Shown: in pieces, positions 1-7,725 of the stretch | Position numbering within the stretch: the stretch's first letter is position 1 | Layout of the letters: the number at the start of each line of letters is the position of its first letter | Assembly: GCA_003151975.1 (NCBI GenBank) | Contig: PLZD01000035.1 | Coordinates: 1 to 48,288 of the forward strand | Source: Elusimicrobiota bacterium | Lineage (GTDB): Bacteria > Elusimicrobiota > Elusimicrobia > UBA1565 > UBA9628 | Reading direction: 5' to 3' | DNA length: 48,288 nucleotides | Notes under the pieces: model-generated | Databases searched by the model: none | What the model was told of the DNA's origin: nothing | Seen by the model: the letters and a program-made list of their open reading frames with translations, nothing else | Position numbers and translations under genes: made by a program

Positions 1-2751
1 GGGCTTGAGGTCGCGGTGCGCCACGCCCTTGGAATGCGCGAAGGACAAAGCCTGGCACATGAAGTAGAGGCGGGAAGCGAGCTCTTCGGCGGCCACCGGC
101 CCCTCGTCGAGCCTGCGGTCGAGGGTCTGGCCGTCGACGTACTCGAAAACGAGGTAGAGGTCGCGCTTCTGATCAACCACGTCGAAGATGTCGACGATGC
201 AGGGGTGGTGCAAAGAAGCGGAGGTCCTGGCTTCCTTCAGGAAGCGGTCTTTATCGCGGCGGTTGAGCTTGAGGTCGGTGCGCATCTTCTTGATCGCGAC
301 GAAGCGCCCAAGCTTGAGGTCGCGGCCCGCGTACACCATGCCCATGCCGCCCTCGCCGATCAAGTGGTCGATCTCGTAGCGGTTGCCGATAAGCTTTTCG
401 CTGGCCGATGGGGCCCGGGCTTGCTCGGGCTTGGCCGGCGTCGCGACGGACTGGGCCGTCGCCGGCGCGGTCCGTCGCGGCCGAACGCTCCGGACACAGA
501 CCCAGAACGTCAGTGACGAAGCCGCCAACATGGCCAAACCAGGGAGAGCTCCGGGCGCGCCATTTGAATCCGAGAACGAAGCCCCGATGAGGACGAAGCC
601 GAAGAAGGTGATCACAATGCTCACCACTCCGATAAAAGTCAGGAAGACTCTGCCCGCCGCCAGGACACCTTGAGGCAGGCTCGCCGCGATGGAATCGATG
701 AACGCGTCCAGACCCTTCGCGGAAACATGCTTCCAAAGCCATAGCAGGAGGATGGGCGCGCTCAGGATCGTTGCTATGGCGGCATAGATTGCGGATAGAT
801 TCACTTTCGCGTCCACATCTCCCAGGGCGGCCGTTCTCTGGTAATATCTGAAGGCATCCCAGCTGGGGCCTCGGGAGGCCATGGCGGCTGCGTGCTGATC
901 GCCGCCGGGTTGCGCGGGCGCTGCACTTGCGGCGGCTGCATCGTTGTCATGCGGCAGTACCTGGTCGCAAATTAGTCCCTGGGTCGCTGCCTTGCGGGAC
1001 CACCCGAGGGCCTGTTCATGATCCCTCGGCGACCCGGAACCGCCAGTCTCAAGCCGCTGCCACATTAGACATTGGGCGTAGGCGTCTTTGATCTCGTGGG
1101 CCTTTCGGTCCCACTCGGCAGCCGCCTGGGGGTTCCACCGGACTCCCCGTCCGGTCCTATAAATCGAACTCATCTCCGACTGCGCTTCGGGATTGCCGGC
1201 TTCGGCGGCGGCACGATACCAGTGCAGGGCAATTTTTTGATCCGCCGCCACGCCCTTGCCGTTGCTATACAGGTACCCGAGACGCATTTGAGCCAATACG
1301 TAACCTTGTTCGGCGGAGGCGCGGATTGAGTCGAGCGCCTCGCTATTATTCGCCGCGACCGCCCCGGTTCCGAAGACCAAGAGGTAGCCCAACTCGTCCT
1401 GCGCCGGCGCATAGCCCGAGGCCGCAGCTTTCCGCCACCAGACGATTTCGGCTGGACCGTTCGGCACCCATTTGTCGTGCGTGAGCCAGGCCATCACGAC
1501 GCACGCTCTCGCGTCTCCGTGTTCGGCCGCGATGTTCGCCGCCGCCAGGGCTTTCGCGCCCCAAGCTTGGGATGCCGGCTGATCCTGCGGCGTCACTCGA
1601 CCTCCATACAGAGCGGGCGCAAAGTAAAGTTTGTCGAGCATGTACATCGCGACGACATCGCCGCGCTCAGCCCCTTGCTTCGCCAGAGCGAAAGCGCGGC
1701 TCGGGAAGCCCTGCTCTTCTGCTGCGAGGGCCTTGTCTCCGTCCGTTTTCACCCAGGCGGGTTCGCCGGTCCGCGCGCCCGCGGCGCCGACCTCCGCCGA
1801 GCGGCTGCCTCCGAGGATATCACCCGCCGGGTGCTGAACACGTGACAGGCGCTCTGCGCAACGGATTCCCTGAGCGGCCGCCTTGCCGTACCACTCGCGA
1901 GCCTGGTTCTCGTCCGGCATAACCCCGTTGCCGCCGAGTTCGTACCGTTGTCCCATGACGCACTGATCGTACGCGTCCTTCACTTCACCGGCCTTCTTTT
2001 TCCAAGAATCCGCCTGGGCCTGATCCTTCGGCACCCCCAGCCCCTCCGAAAACATCTGCGCCAAATACGCTTGCGCATAGGGACTGCCGGCCTGGGCCGC
2101 TCGGGTATACCAGCGAAGAGCTTCTTTGTAGTCTTGCTTCACGCCTCGCCCGGCCATAAATAAGAACCCGAGATTCACTTGAGCCGGGATGCAATCCGCA
2201 TCGGCGGCGCGGCGAAGCAAACTGACCGCCTCGGGCGCGAGATTATTGCTATCGCGCTTTTCTACGTCCAACAAAATGATGCCCAACTCGGTTTCGGCGG
2301 GAGCGTAGCCGTAAGCGGCGGCCTTGCGCAGCCAGGGGACATCGCGCCCAGGATCCCAATCCCTCTTTCCCTCGATGGTCTCGCCCAGGCTTCCAAGAAC
2401 AAAGAGCGCGCCCGGGAGTTCGCCGTGGCCGTCATCGGCCTTGCCGAGATGGCCCTGCTGGGTGGTGCTCACCGCCGCCGCACGGGCTTTTTGGAGCCAA
2501 GCGTCGGCCTCCAGGTCGTCTTGCGGCGTCCCTCGACCTTCCCGATAAAGCCGGCCCAACTTCCACATCGCGACGGCGTCTCCACGCTTGGCGGCCGGCA
2601 GGGCCAGCGCGAACGCGCGGCTGGGAAAGCCCAAATCGTCAGCGGCCAGAGCCTTGTCCCCGGCCGTTTTGGCCCAGGCGGGCATGTTCGTCTGGGCGCG
2701 CGCGGAGCCGGCAAACAGCGCGCATAAGAGCAAGCTCAAGCGCAAAGTCAT
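1..2751 (-). CDS. Sel1-repeat, three-TM Ser/Thr protein kinase (C-terminus beyond left edge)
   Basis: The frame is open from ATG 2751 to base 1, giving 917 residues with no stop, so the C-terminal half of the kinase domain lies outside the window. Order of parts: signal peptide (residues 1-20), a long run of Sel1-type TPR repeats (about 24-640, e.g. GRGVKQD..EALRWYTRAA), three hydrophobic segments (about 656-676, 702-724, 738-755), then a Hanks-type kinase starting near 790 with glycine loop GEGGMGMVY (799 on), Lys821 in VAIKK and catalytic loop HRDLKP (912-917) at the very edge. Three TM segments after a cleaved signal would put Sel1 repeats outside and the kinase in the cytoplasm, a receptor-kinase layout. 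The Sel1 region is an internal duplication: residues from 24 (PAWAKTAGDKAL) recur from 331 (PAWVKTDGDKAL). Its ATG overlaps the stop of the cyclase-like gene, so it is probably the last gene of the operon promoted at 4515-4543. Confidence 0.9.
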   Translation of the reverse strand, partial: MTLRLSLLLCALFAGSARAQTNMPAWAKTAGDKALAADDLGFPSRAFALALPAAKRGDAVAMWKLGRLYREGRGTPQDDLEADAWLQKARAAAVSTTQQGHLGKADDGHGELPGALFVLGSLGETIEGKRDWDPGRDVPWLRKAAAYGYAPAETELGIILLDVEKRDSNNLAPEAVSLLRRAADADCIPAQVNLGFLFMAGRGVKQDYKEALRWYTRAAQAGSPYAQAYLAQMFSEGLGVPKDQAQADSWKKKAGEVKDAYDQCVMGQRYELGGNGVMPDENQAREWYGKAAAQGIRCAERLSRVQHPAGDILGGSRSAEVGAAGARTGEPAWVKTDGDKALAAEEQGFPSRAFALAKQGAERGDVVAMYMLDKLYFAPALYGGRVTPQDQPASQAWGAKALAAANIAAEHGDARACVVMAWLTHDKWVPNGPAEIVWWRKAAASGYAPAQDELGYLLVFGTGAVAANNSEALDSIRASAEQGYVLAQMRLGYLYSNGKGVAADQKIALHWYRAAAEAGNPEAQSEMSSIYRTGRGVRWNPQAAAEWDRKAHEIKDAYAQCLMWQRLETGGSGSPRDHEQALGWSRKAATQGLICDQVLPHDNDAAAASAAPAQPGGDQHAAAMASRGPSWDAFRYYQRTAALGDVDAKVNLSAIYAAIATILSAPILLLWLWKHVSAKGLDAFIDSIAASLPQGVLAAGRVFLTFIGVVSIVITFFGFVLIGASFSDSNGAPGALPGLAMLAASSLTFWVCVRSVRPRRTAPATAQSVATPAKPEQARAPSASEKLIGNRYEIDHLIGEGGMGMVYAGRDLKLGRFVAIKKMRTDLKLNRRDKDRFLKEARTSASLHHPCIVDIFDVVDQKRDLYLVFEYVDGQTLDRRLDEGPVAAEELASRLYFMCQALSFAHSKGVAHRDLKP

Positions 2752-3236
2752 GCGGCGGGCACGACCTCGTAGACTTCGACCGGCTCCGGCGCGCAATCGA
2801 AGAGCTCCTTGCCCAGGCCGATGAAGGCGCAGCCCGCCCGCCCCAAAGCGGGCGAAACGGCGGAGCCCGAGGCGAAGACGCGGCCCGCCGGCGTGACCTC
2901 AAGCAGGCGCGCGCTGAGCTCGGCGGCGGCGCCCTTGAGGTCGTCTTCGACCACTTCGGCTTCGCCCGAATGCACCGCGATGCGCGGCGACACGCGCCGG
3001 CCGCTCTCGAGGGCGCGGTTGCTCTCGGTGAAATGCCGGATGGCGGCCACCGCGCACTCCAGGGCCTGCTCGGGCCGGTCGAAGACGACGACGACGTCCT
3101 TGCGCGCGCCCATGACGATCCCGCCGCGCTCTTTGGCCAGCGCGGCAAGGCTGGTTTTCGCCGTGGATGCGTCGCCCGCCTTGTTCTTGCCCAGGCGCGC
3201 GCGCATGATCGCCATCCTTTGCGAGACCGGGCTCAT
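2748..3236 (-). CDS. Degenerate class III nucleotidyl cyclase-like domain protein
   Basis: 162 residues, starting at the ATG (3236) that overlaps the TGA of the upstream kinase by 4 nt, and ending in an ATGA overlap with the Sel1-kinase gene. The fold signature is the C-terminal half of a class III adenylate/guanylate cyclase: the strand-turn IAVHSGEAEVV matches the family RIGIHTGEV segment, followed by SARLLEVTPAGRVFAS where active cyclases have VNxAaRl. The metal-binding Asp strand is absent, GARKD stands where the family has K..GD, and the VN pair is missing, so catalysis is unlikely. Being between two protein kinases, it probably acts as a regulatory or nucleotide-sensing partner or scaffold (inference). 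No signal peptide or membrane segment. Confidence 0.75.
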   Translation of the reverse strand: MSPVSQRMAIMRARLGKNKAGDASTAKTSLAALAKERGGIVMGARKDVVVVFDRPEQALECAVAAIRHFTESNRALESGRRVSPRIAVHSGEAEVVEDDLKGAAAELSARLLEVTPAGRVFASGSAVSPALGRAGCAFIGLGKELFDCAPEPVEVYEVVPAA

Positions 3237-4507
3237 GCCGCCTCCGGGAGGCCGCCGGCCCGCGCGAACTCCTCGACGGTCTCGAAGCGCTCCGCGGGAT
3301 CGAATCTCATGCAGCGCTCCACCGCCTCGGCCAGCTCGCGCGGAGCATCGGGCGCGCATTGCGAGAGGGGAATCCAGTCCATGAGCTTTTTTTGCTCGAA
3401 GAAATCCGGGCCGTAGAAAGGAAGCTCGCCCGTCAGCATCTGGTAGGCGGTGACGCCCAACGAGTAAATGTCCGAGCGCGCGCTGAAGCGGCCGAGCTCC
3501 TGTTCCGGGGCCATGTAAGGCATGGTGCCGGAGATCTCGGCCGTGTGCAGGCGCGAGATCGTGTCCTTGATCGCTCGCGCGATGCCGAAGTCCATGACCT
3601 TGGCGTGTCCGTGCGGGGTGAGCATGATGTTGGAGGGTTTCAGGTCGCGGTGCGCGTAGCGCTGGGAGTGGGCGTGGCCAAGTGCCGCGCAGACGTCCTT
3701 GAGCGCCCAACTCACCTCCTTGGGGTCCATGCAGCCTTTGCGCTCCAGGACCTCGGCGATGGTCTCTCCTTCCACGAACTCGAAAACGAGGAAGACGTCG
3801 CGCCCCGGCGTTTCGACGATCTCGTAGATGTCGACGATAAAAGGATGGTGCAGCGCCGCCGAGGTCCTCGCTTCCTTTAAGAAGCTCGCGCGGTCGCGCT
3901 CATTGAGATTGAACTCCGGGCGCATCCGCTTGATGGCGACGGGGCGGTCGAGTTGGCGGTCCTTGCCCTTGAAGACGAGCCCCATGCCCCCTTCGCCGAT
4001 CCGACGGCCTAGCTCGTAACGGCCTCCGACCAAGCCCTCGACGTCGACGGGTTGGGGCACGGGCACAAAGGCCGTCGGCGCGGGGTCGGGCAGCGTCGCC
4101 TCGACGCTCCTGGCGCCTTCCAAGGCCTCGCGCCAACGCTCGAGCTCCGCGGCGCGCTGCGGCTCGCCTAGATGCCAACCCGGGTCCCGAAAGCGAATGG
4201 TCAGCCGCGACGGCGAGTCTCGCTGCGCTCGCAGCTCCAGCGTGAGCGAAGGCTCGGACGCGGTCAGATCCGAGCCTACGCTTGCGATGAGCCGCAGGGG
4301 CATGTCATGCAGGATATGCGCGGGGCCTTCCCGCTCGCGGCCGTTGAGGACGTCATAGAACTCTTCGCAAAGGATGAGCCGCCTGTCGGTCAGAGCAGCG
4401 GAGCAGAGCTTGCCGGCGACGCCCTTGCCTGGCGTCACGACGTGGCAGGCCGAGGCTTCCAGGACGACCCTTTCACCGGCGAGGATGGCGAACGCCGTCT
4501 CGGCCAT
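3233..4507 (-). CDS. Cytoplasmic Ser/Thr protein kinase with N-terminal PH/GRAM-like region
   Basis: 424 residues from ATG 4507; a TTG at 4543 in the same frame lies inside the -35 box and is rejected. The kinase domain spans about 163-420 with glycine loop GEGGMGLVF (171 on), Lys193 in VAIKRM, catalytic HRDLKPSN (Asp288), DFG (Asp307) and APE (MAPEQE). Residues 1-150 are not a kinase; a pattern of strands with a WREALEGA helix around 125 resembles a PH/GRAM-like module, an uncertain reading. No TM segment is visible, so it should be soluble. First gene of a three-gene operon with the cyclase-like protein and the Sel1 kinase, joined by ATGA overlaps. A near-consensus promoter sits so close that the mRNA would start at or next to the ATG. 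Confidence 0.92.
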   Translation of the reverse strand: MAETAFAILAGERVVLEASACHVVTPGKGVAGKLCSAALTDRRLILCEEFYDVLNGREREGPAHILHDMPLRLIASVGSDLTASEPSLTLELRAQRDSPSRLTIRFRDPGWHLGEPQRAAELERWREALEGARSVEATLPDPAPTAFVPVPQPVDVEGLVGGRYELGRRIGEGGMGLVFKGKDRQLDRPVAIKRMRPEFNLNERDRASFLKEARTSAALHHPFIVDIYEIVETPGRDVFLVFEFVEGETIAEVLERKGCMDPKEVSWALKDVCAALGHAHSQRYAHRDLKPSNIMLTPHGHAKVMDFGIARAIKDTISRLHTAEISGTMPYMAPEQELGRFSARSDIYSLGVTAYQMLTGELPFYGPDFFEQKKLMDWIPLSQCAPDAPRELAEAVERCMRFDPAERFETVEEFARAGGLPEAA

Positions 4508-4514
4508 GATTTGG

Positions 4515-4543
4515 AGTATAGCCCTGGTCCTGGAGGCTGTCAA
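4515..4543 (-). promoter_or_regulatory. Near-consensus sigma70 promoter for the kinase operon, leaderless
   Basis: On the minus strand TTGACA (4538-4543), 17-nt spacer, TATACT (4515-4520). Only 7 nt separate the -10 box from ATG 4507, so the predicted +1 falls at or next to the start codon and no Shine-Dalgarno fits. Confidence 0.85.
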
Positions 4544-4567
4544 GCAGAGCTGCGGTTGCGAATCGAC

Positions 4568-5266
4568 CTAGGCAGGCTTGAAGGCGTATCCGCGCCCGGT
4601 GATGCGGACGAGCCATCGGCCGGAGGCTAGGCCGAGCTTGAAGCGTATTCGTTGGAGGTGAACGTCGATCGTCTTCAGGCTGCCCTTCGAGGGCGGCGGG
4701 TTGCCCCAAAGGCGCTCGTAAAGCTCGACGCGGGAATAGGGACGGGGCTGGTTGGCGGCCAACTCATAGAGGACCTCGAACTCCCGCGGAGTGAGGCCGG
4801 GATAGTCCTTGCCGCCGAGCGAAACGCTTTTCCCCGCGTAGTCCAGGATCATTTTCCCAAATCGAAGCACGGGGGGCGGGGGCTTCTCTCGGCCGGAGCG
4901 TCGCAAGAGCGCCCGGCAGCGCGCCGACAGCACGTCGAGATCGACGGGCTTGGTCAGGTAATCGTCCGCGCCGGTGTCCAAGGCGGTGATCTGTTGGCCT
5001 TCTTTGTCGCTGCCGGTCAAGAGGATGACGGGCAATCCTGCCGTCCGTCCGCTCGCCTTCAGACGCTTGCAAAACTCCAGCCCGTTCATCTTCGGCATGA
5101 CCAGATCCGTGATGACGAGTTCCGGCATATTTTTGGAAAGCAGGTCCAAGGCTTCCTTGGCGTTGGCAGCCGTCGAGATCGCGAAGCCCTCGTTGGCCAG
5201 CGCATCGGCGGCCATCGCGAGGAAGCTCTTGTCGTCGTCGACGAGCAGCAGCGCGTGCTTCTCCAT
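4568..5266 (-). CDS. OmpR/PhoB-family response regulator
   Basis: 232 residues from ATG 5266, which lies 2 nt after the histidine kinase stop. The receiver domain (1-120) has the acidic pocket VDDD (residues 9-12), phosphoacceptor Asp54 in ITDLVMPKMNG, and Lys106 in LTKP. The C-terminal half (about 135-232) is a winged-helix trans-activation domain: LTPREFEVLYELA, the RVELYERLWG recognition region and KTIDVHLQRIRFKLG. It should bind DNA as a dimer when phosphorylated by the adjacent kinase. Its target genes cannot be read from the sequence. A longer in-frame upstream reading only reflects the overlapping kinase gene. Confidence 0.93.
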   Translation of the reverse strand: MEKHALLLVDDDKSFLAMAADALANEGFAISTAANAKEALDLLSKNMPELVITDLVMPKMNGLEFCKRLKASGRTAGLPVILLTGSDKEGQQITALDTGADDYLTKPVDLDVLSARCRALLRRSGREKPPPPVLRFGKMILDYAGKSVSLGGKDYPGLTPREFEVLYELAANQPRPYSRVELYERLWGNPPPSKGSLKTIDVHLQRIRFKLGLASGRWLVRITGRGYAFKPA

Positions 5267-5268
5267 GT

Positions 5269-6033
5269 CTAGGCAGCCGGCAAAGAGATGCGGAAGGTGG
5301 TGCCGCGGCCCGGCGCGGACTCGACCGTGATGCGGCCCTTGTGGGCCGAGACGATGCGAGAGACGACCCAAAGGCCCAACCCGGTCCCCTTCTTTCCCTT
5401 GGTCGTAAAAAAGGGCTCGAAGATCTTGTCGCTGATCTCGCGCGGCATTCCCGGGCCCGTGTCGGCCACCTCGGCGACCGCACCGAAGCCGTCGGGGCTC
5501 GGACTCACAGAAAGCTTGATCGTGCCGCCGCCCTGGCCCTCCATCGCCTGCACGGCGTTGCCGATCAGGTTGATGAAGACCTGCTTCAAGGTGTTGAAGT
5601 TGCCGTTGAGCATCGGCGCTTTCCGGTCGAGCGACTTCACGATCTCGATCCCGCGGGAACGCGTCTCGAAGTCGGTGAGCTCGAGCGCCGACTCGACCAA
5701 GGAGCACAGGTCCACGCGCACAATCGTCGTCAGGCTCACGCGAGAGAAGCCCAGGAGATTCTCGACCAAGCTCTTAATCCGTTTCCCGGCTTCCTCGATG
5801 CGAGCCAGACTCTCCTTGGCCGCAGCCGGCAATGCGGGATTGCGCTGGAGGCTTTGGGTCGAGCCGAGTATGGTGCCAAGAGGGCCGCGAACCTCGTGCG
5901 AGAGTCCCGCCACCAGCCGTCCCATTGCGGCGAGCTTTTCCATCTGCAGAAGGTCCTCGCGGGCCAGCGAGGCTGAGAGGCCCAACAGACTTTGGGCGTC
6001 GGCGTTCGAGCGTCTTTTGGGCTTGGGAGGCAT
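5269..6033 (-). CDS. Soluble sensor histidine kinase
   Basis: 254 residues from ATG 6033 (an in-frame TTG at 6072 is possible but lies within a TATACT -10-like element). HisKA domain with H46 in GLSHEVRGPLG; HATPase_c domain with N-box NLIGNAVQAM, G1 DTGPGMP, F-box EPFFTTK and G2 GTGLGLWVV. No transmembrane or periplasmic sensor region is present and the N-terminus before the H-box is only about 35 residues, so the signal must be cytoplasmic or come from a partner protein. Forms a two-gene operon with the response regulator, with a 2-nt gap. Confidence 0.93.
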   Translation of the reverse strand: MPPKPKRRSNADAQSLLGLSASLAREDLLQMEKLAAMGRLVAGLSHEVRGPLGTILGSTQSLQRNPALPAAAKESLARIEEAGKRIKSLVENLLGFSRVSLTTIVRVDLCSLVESALELTDFETRSRGIEIVKSLDRKAPMLNGNFNTLKQVFINLIGNAVQAMEGQGGGTIKLSVSPSPDGFGAVAEVADTGPGMPREISDKIFEPFFTTKGKKGTGLGLWVVSRIVSAHKGRITVESAPGRGTTFRISLPAA

Positions 6034-6128
6034 TCTTCGATGGAGAGCGCCGATCTCCCGGCCAGTATACAAAAATGGGCGGCAATTCCCGGTTCATCTT
6101 CGGCCGCCATCGTTTACCTATCGTTTCA

Positions 6129-6157
6129 TTGCCGCAGCGGAGAACGCGGGCTATGCT
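6129..6157 (+). promoter_or_regulatory. Predicted sigma70 promoter, first copy
   Basis: TTGCCG (6129-6134), 17-nt spacer, TATGCT (6152-6157), upstream of the gene at 6196. It lies in a stretch of about 90 bp that is nearly identical to the one upstream of the next gene (7641-7725). Confidence 0.6.
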
Positions 6158-6195
6158 GAACTTGAAGGCGGCGTGGTCGCAAGGAGGTTCCTCCG

Positions 6196-7605
6196 ATGAA
6201 AAACTGGCAAGGCGGGTTGGTCGCGATGCTGCTCGCCGGCACGGCGTTCGGGGGCGGAATCCGGGTCGCGGCGCCCGTTCATCTGATCGGTCACCCGGCG
6301 GTCCCCACGTCCGGGCCTCAACCGTCGGTTCCGTCCCCGGCCGGCATCACCGTGCCGCCAGCCGCGGCGCTCGGCGCCAAAGTCCAAAACAATTGCTCCA
6401 CCGCATACGACTTCCTGCGCGGCTGCCGCGAGGCGCTCGATCACCCGTTGGTCCCCGCGCCCGGGCCTCGACCGGCGGCGGCAGCCTCGACGCCCCCGGC
6501 TGCGGTTCCTCCCCCGGTTCGCATCGTCGCGCGGCCCGTTGATACTCTTGGCGACAAATTCCATGGCGACATTCCCAGAAGTCTCCGAGATCATCAATTC
6601 GGCTTCCTGCCGGGCCGCCGCGAGGCGCGCGATGCCTCGTCTTTTCCCATTATCGGGCGGCCTCAACCGGCGGGAGCAGCGCTTGGGCGCCTGGCTGCAA
6701 CCCCATCCCCGATTCGCACCGGCGCGGCGGCCCTTCAGGCGCGCGGCGACAAAGTCCAAAGAAATTGCTCCAACGAAATCGGGTTGTTTTGTTCTGGGAA
6801 AGCGGCTGGCGACACTTCCAGATGTCTCCGAGATCATCGAGACGACGTTCTGCCCGGCTGCCGCGAGGCGCTCGATAACCGGTCGGCCCCCACGCCCGCG
6901 TCTCAACCGGCGGGAGCAGCCCCGACGCCCCAGGCTCCGGCCCCGTCCCCGTCCCCGTCTCCGGATCGGAGCTCCGCGCCGTCCAGCGCGGATGTCAATG
7001 GAGACAGTCAGGACCGTTCCGCGAACAACGGTCAGGAGCAAAACGCGGGCGCGCCGGAGTCCGAGGCAGTCCGCATGAACTTCGAAGGGGTCGACGCAGC
7101 CGCCGCCCCGGTCCCCGCGGAGTCCTACCTAAAGCAGCACGGAATCGAGGTTCAAGGCCTGCCCTCGAACGGGGACCTCTACATCGTGGATTATCACTCC
7201 ATCTATCCCGACCAGCTGCCTGTGCGTCCTTCCTCGCCTCCCAACGTCCTCTACCCCTTGTTCAAGCCGTCCAGCCCGGCGCAAGGGGGCTACATTGTGT
7301 GGAGCTACACGCTGAAGTTCCAACAGACCTATTCCTGCGTGCGCTTCACTCGGCCCGGGCTCATCGCCGGGACCGGGATCACCTATCCCCAGTGGTCGGC
7401 GCACGCACTTGACAAGAAAGGAAGCGAGGTGGCCGTGGCCGGGGAGAGCCTGCTGAGCAGTTCCACCGACGTTCCTGCCGCCACGTTCGAGCTCAAAGGC
7501 AAGGACATCGCGTCCGTGCATTTCTCATCGGATAATCAAAATTTCGCGGCGTTCGGCTCGGTCCACGTGGACGATCTGGAGCTGCTCGCGTCCTGCGATA
7601 AGTAG
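6196..7605 (+). CDS. Secreted Cys-rich-repeat protein, paralogue 1
   Basis: 469 residues; ATG preceded by a perfect AAGGAGGT (6181-6188). Signal peptide (about 1-25), then a Pro/Ala-rich region holding three copies of a short cysteine repeat resembling the GLG1/Cys_rich_FGFR pattern: copy 1 near 62-80 (truncated), copy 2 near 115-145, copy 3 near 182-222 (NCSNEIGLFCSGK..CLRDH..GCREAL). In copy 2 Cys codons are replaced (RSLRD for RCLRD, PGRRE for PGCRE). The C-terminal 175 residues (from about 293) form a separate domain shared with paralogue 2, with invariant segments VDYHSIYP, RFTRPGLIAGTGITYPQWSAH and FGSVHVDDLELL; this looks like a beta-sandwich but I do not recognise the family. Probably periplasmic or extracellular. 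Function unknown. Confidence 0.85.
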   Translation: MKNWQGGLVAMLLAGTAFGGGIRVAAPVHLIGHPAVPTSGPQPSVPSPAGITVPPAAALGAKVQNNCSTAYDFLRGCREALDHPLVPAPGPRPAAAASTPPAAVPPPVRIVARPVDTLGDKFHGDIPRSLRDHQFGFLPGRREARDASSFPIIGRPQPAGAALGRLAATPSPIRTGAAALQARGDKVQRNCSNEIGLFCSGKAAGDTSRCLRDHRDDVLPGCREALDNRSAPTPASQPAGAAPTPQAPAPSPSPSPDRSSAPSSADVNGDSQDRSANNGQEQNAGAPESEAVRMNFEGVDAAAAPVPAESYLKQHGIEVQGLPSNGDLYIVDYHSIYPDQLPVRPSSPPNVLYPLFKPSSPAQGGYIVWSYTLKFQQTYSCVRFTRPGLIAGTGITYPQWSAHALDKKGSEVAVAGESLLSSSTDVPAATFELKGKDIASVHFSSDNQNFAAFGSVHVDDLELLASCDK

Positions 7606-7658
7606 AGTTGAGCTTCAGGGCCGTGCGGCGGATCGCGAATCGTTTACCTATCGTTTCA

Positions 7659-7687
7659 TTGCCGCAACGCAGAACGCGGGCTATGCT
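7659..7687 (+). promoter_or_regulatory. Predicted sigma70 promoter, second copy
   Basis: TTGCCG (7659-7664), 17-nt spacer, TATGCT (7682-7687); duplicate of the element at 6129-6157, showing that the gene at 7726 was duplicated with its own promoter. Confidence 0.6.
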
Positions 7688-7725
7688 GAAGTTGAAGGCG
7701 GCGTGGTCGCAAGGAGGTCTCTCTA

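Noticed and set aside
251-742. 163-residue minus-strand ORF inside the kinase gene
   Set aside because: Arg/Gly-rich frame-shadow; the real kinase frame with GEGGMG and HRDLKP runs uninterrupted across it.
6539-7078. 179-residue plus-strand ORF inside paralogue 1
   Set aside because: Alternative frame of the same repeats, rich in Arg/Pro; no start signal and no match to the second paralogue.
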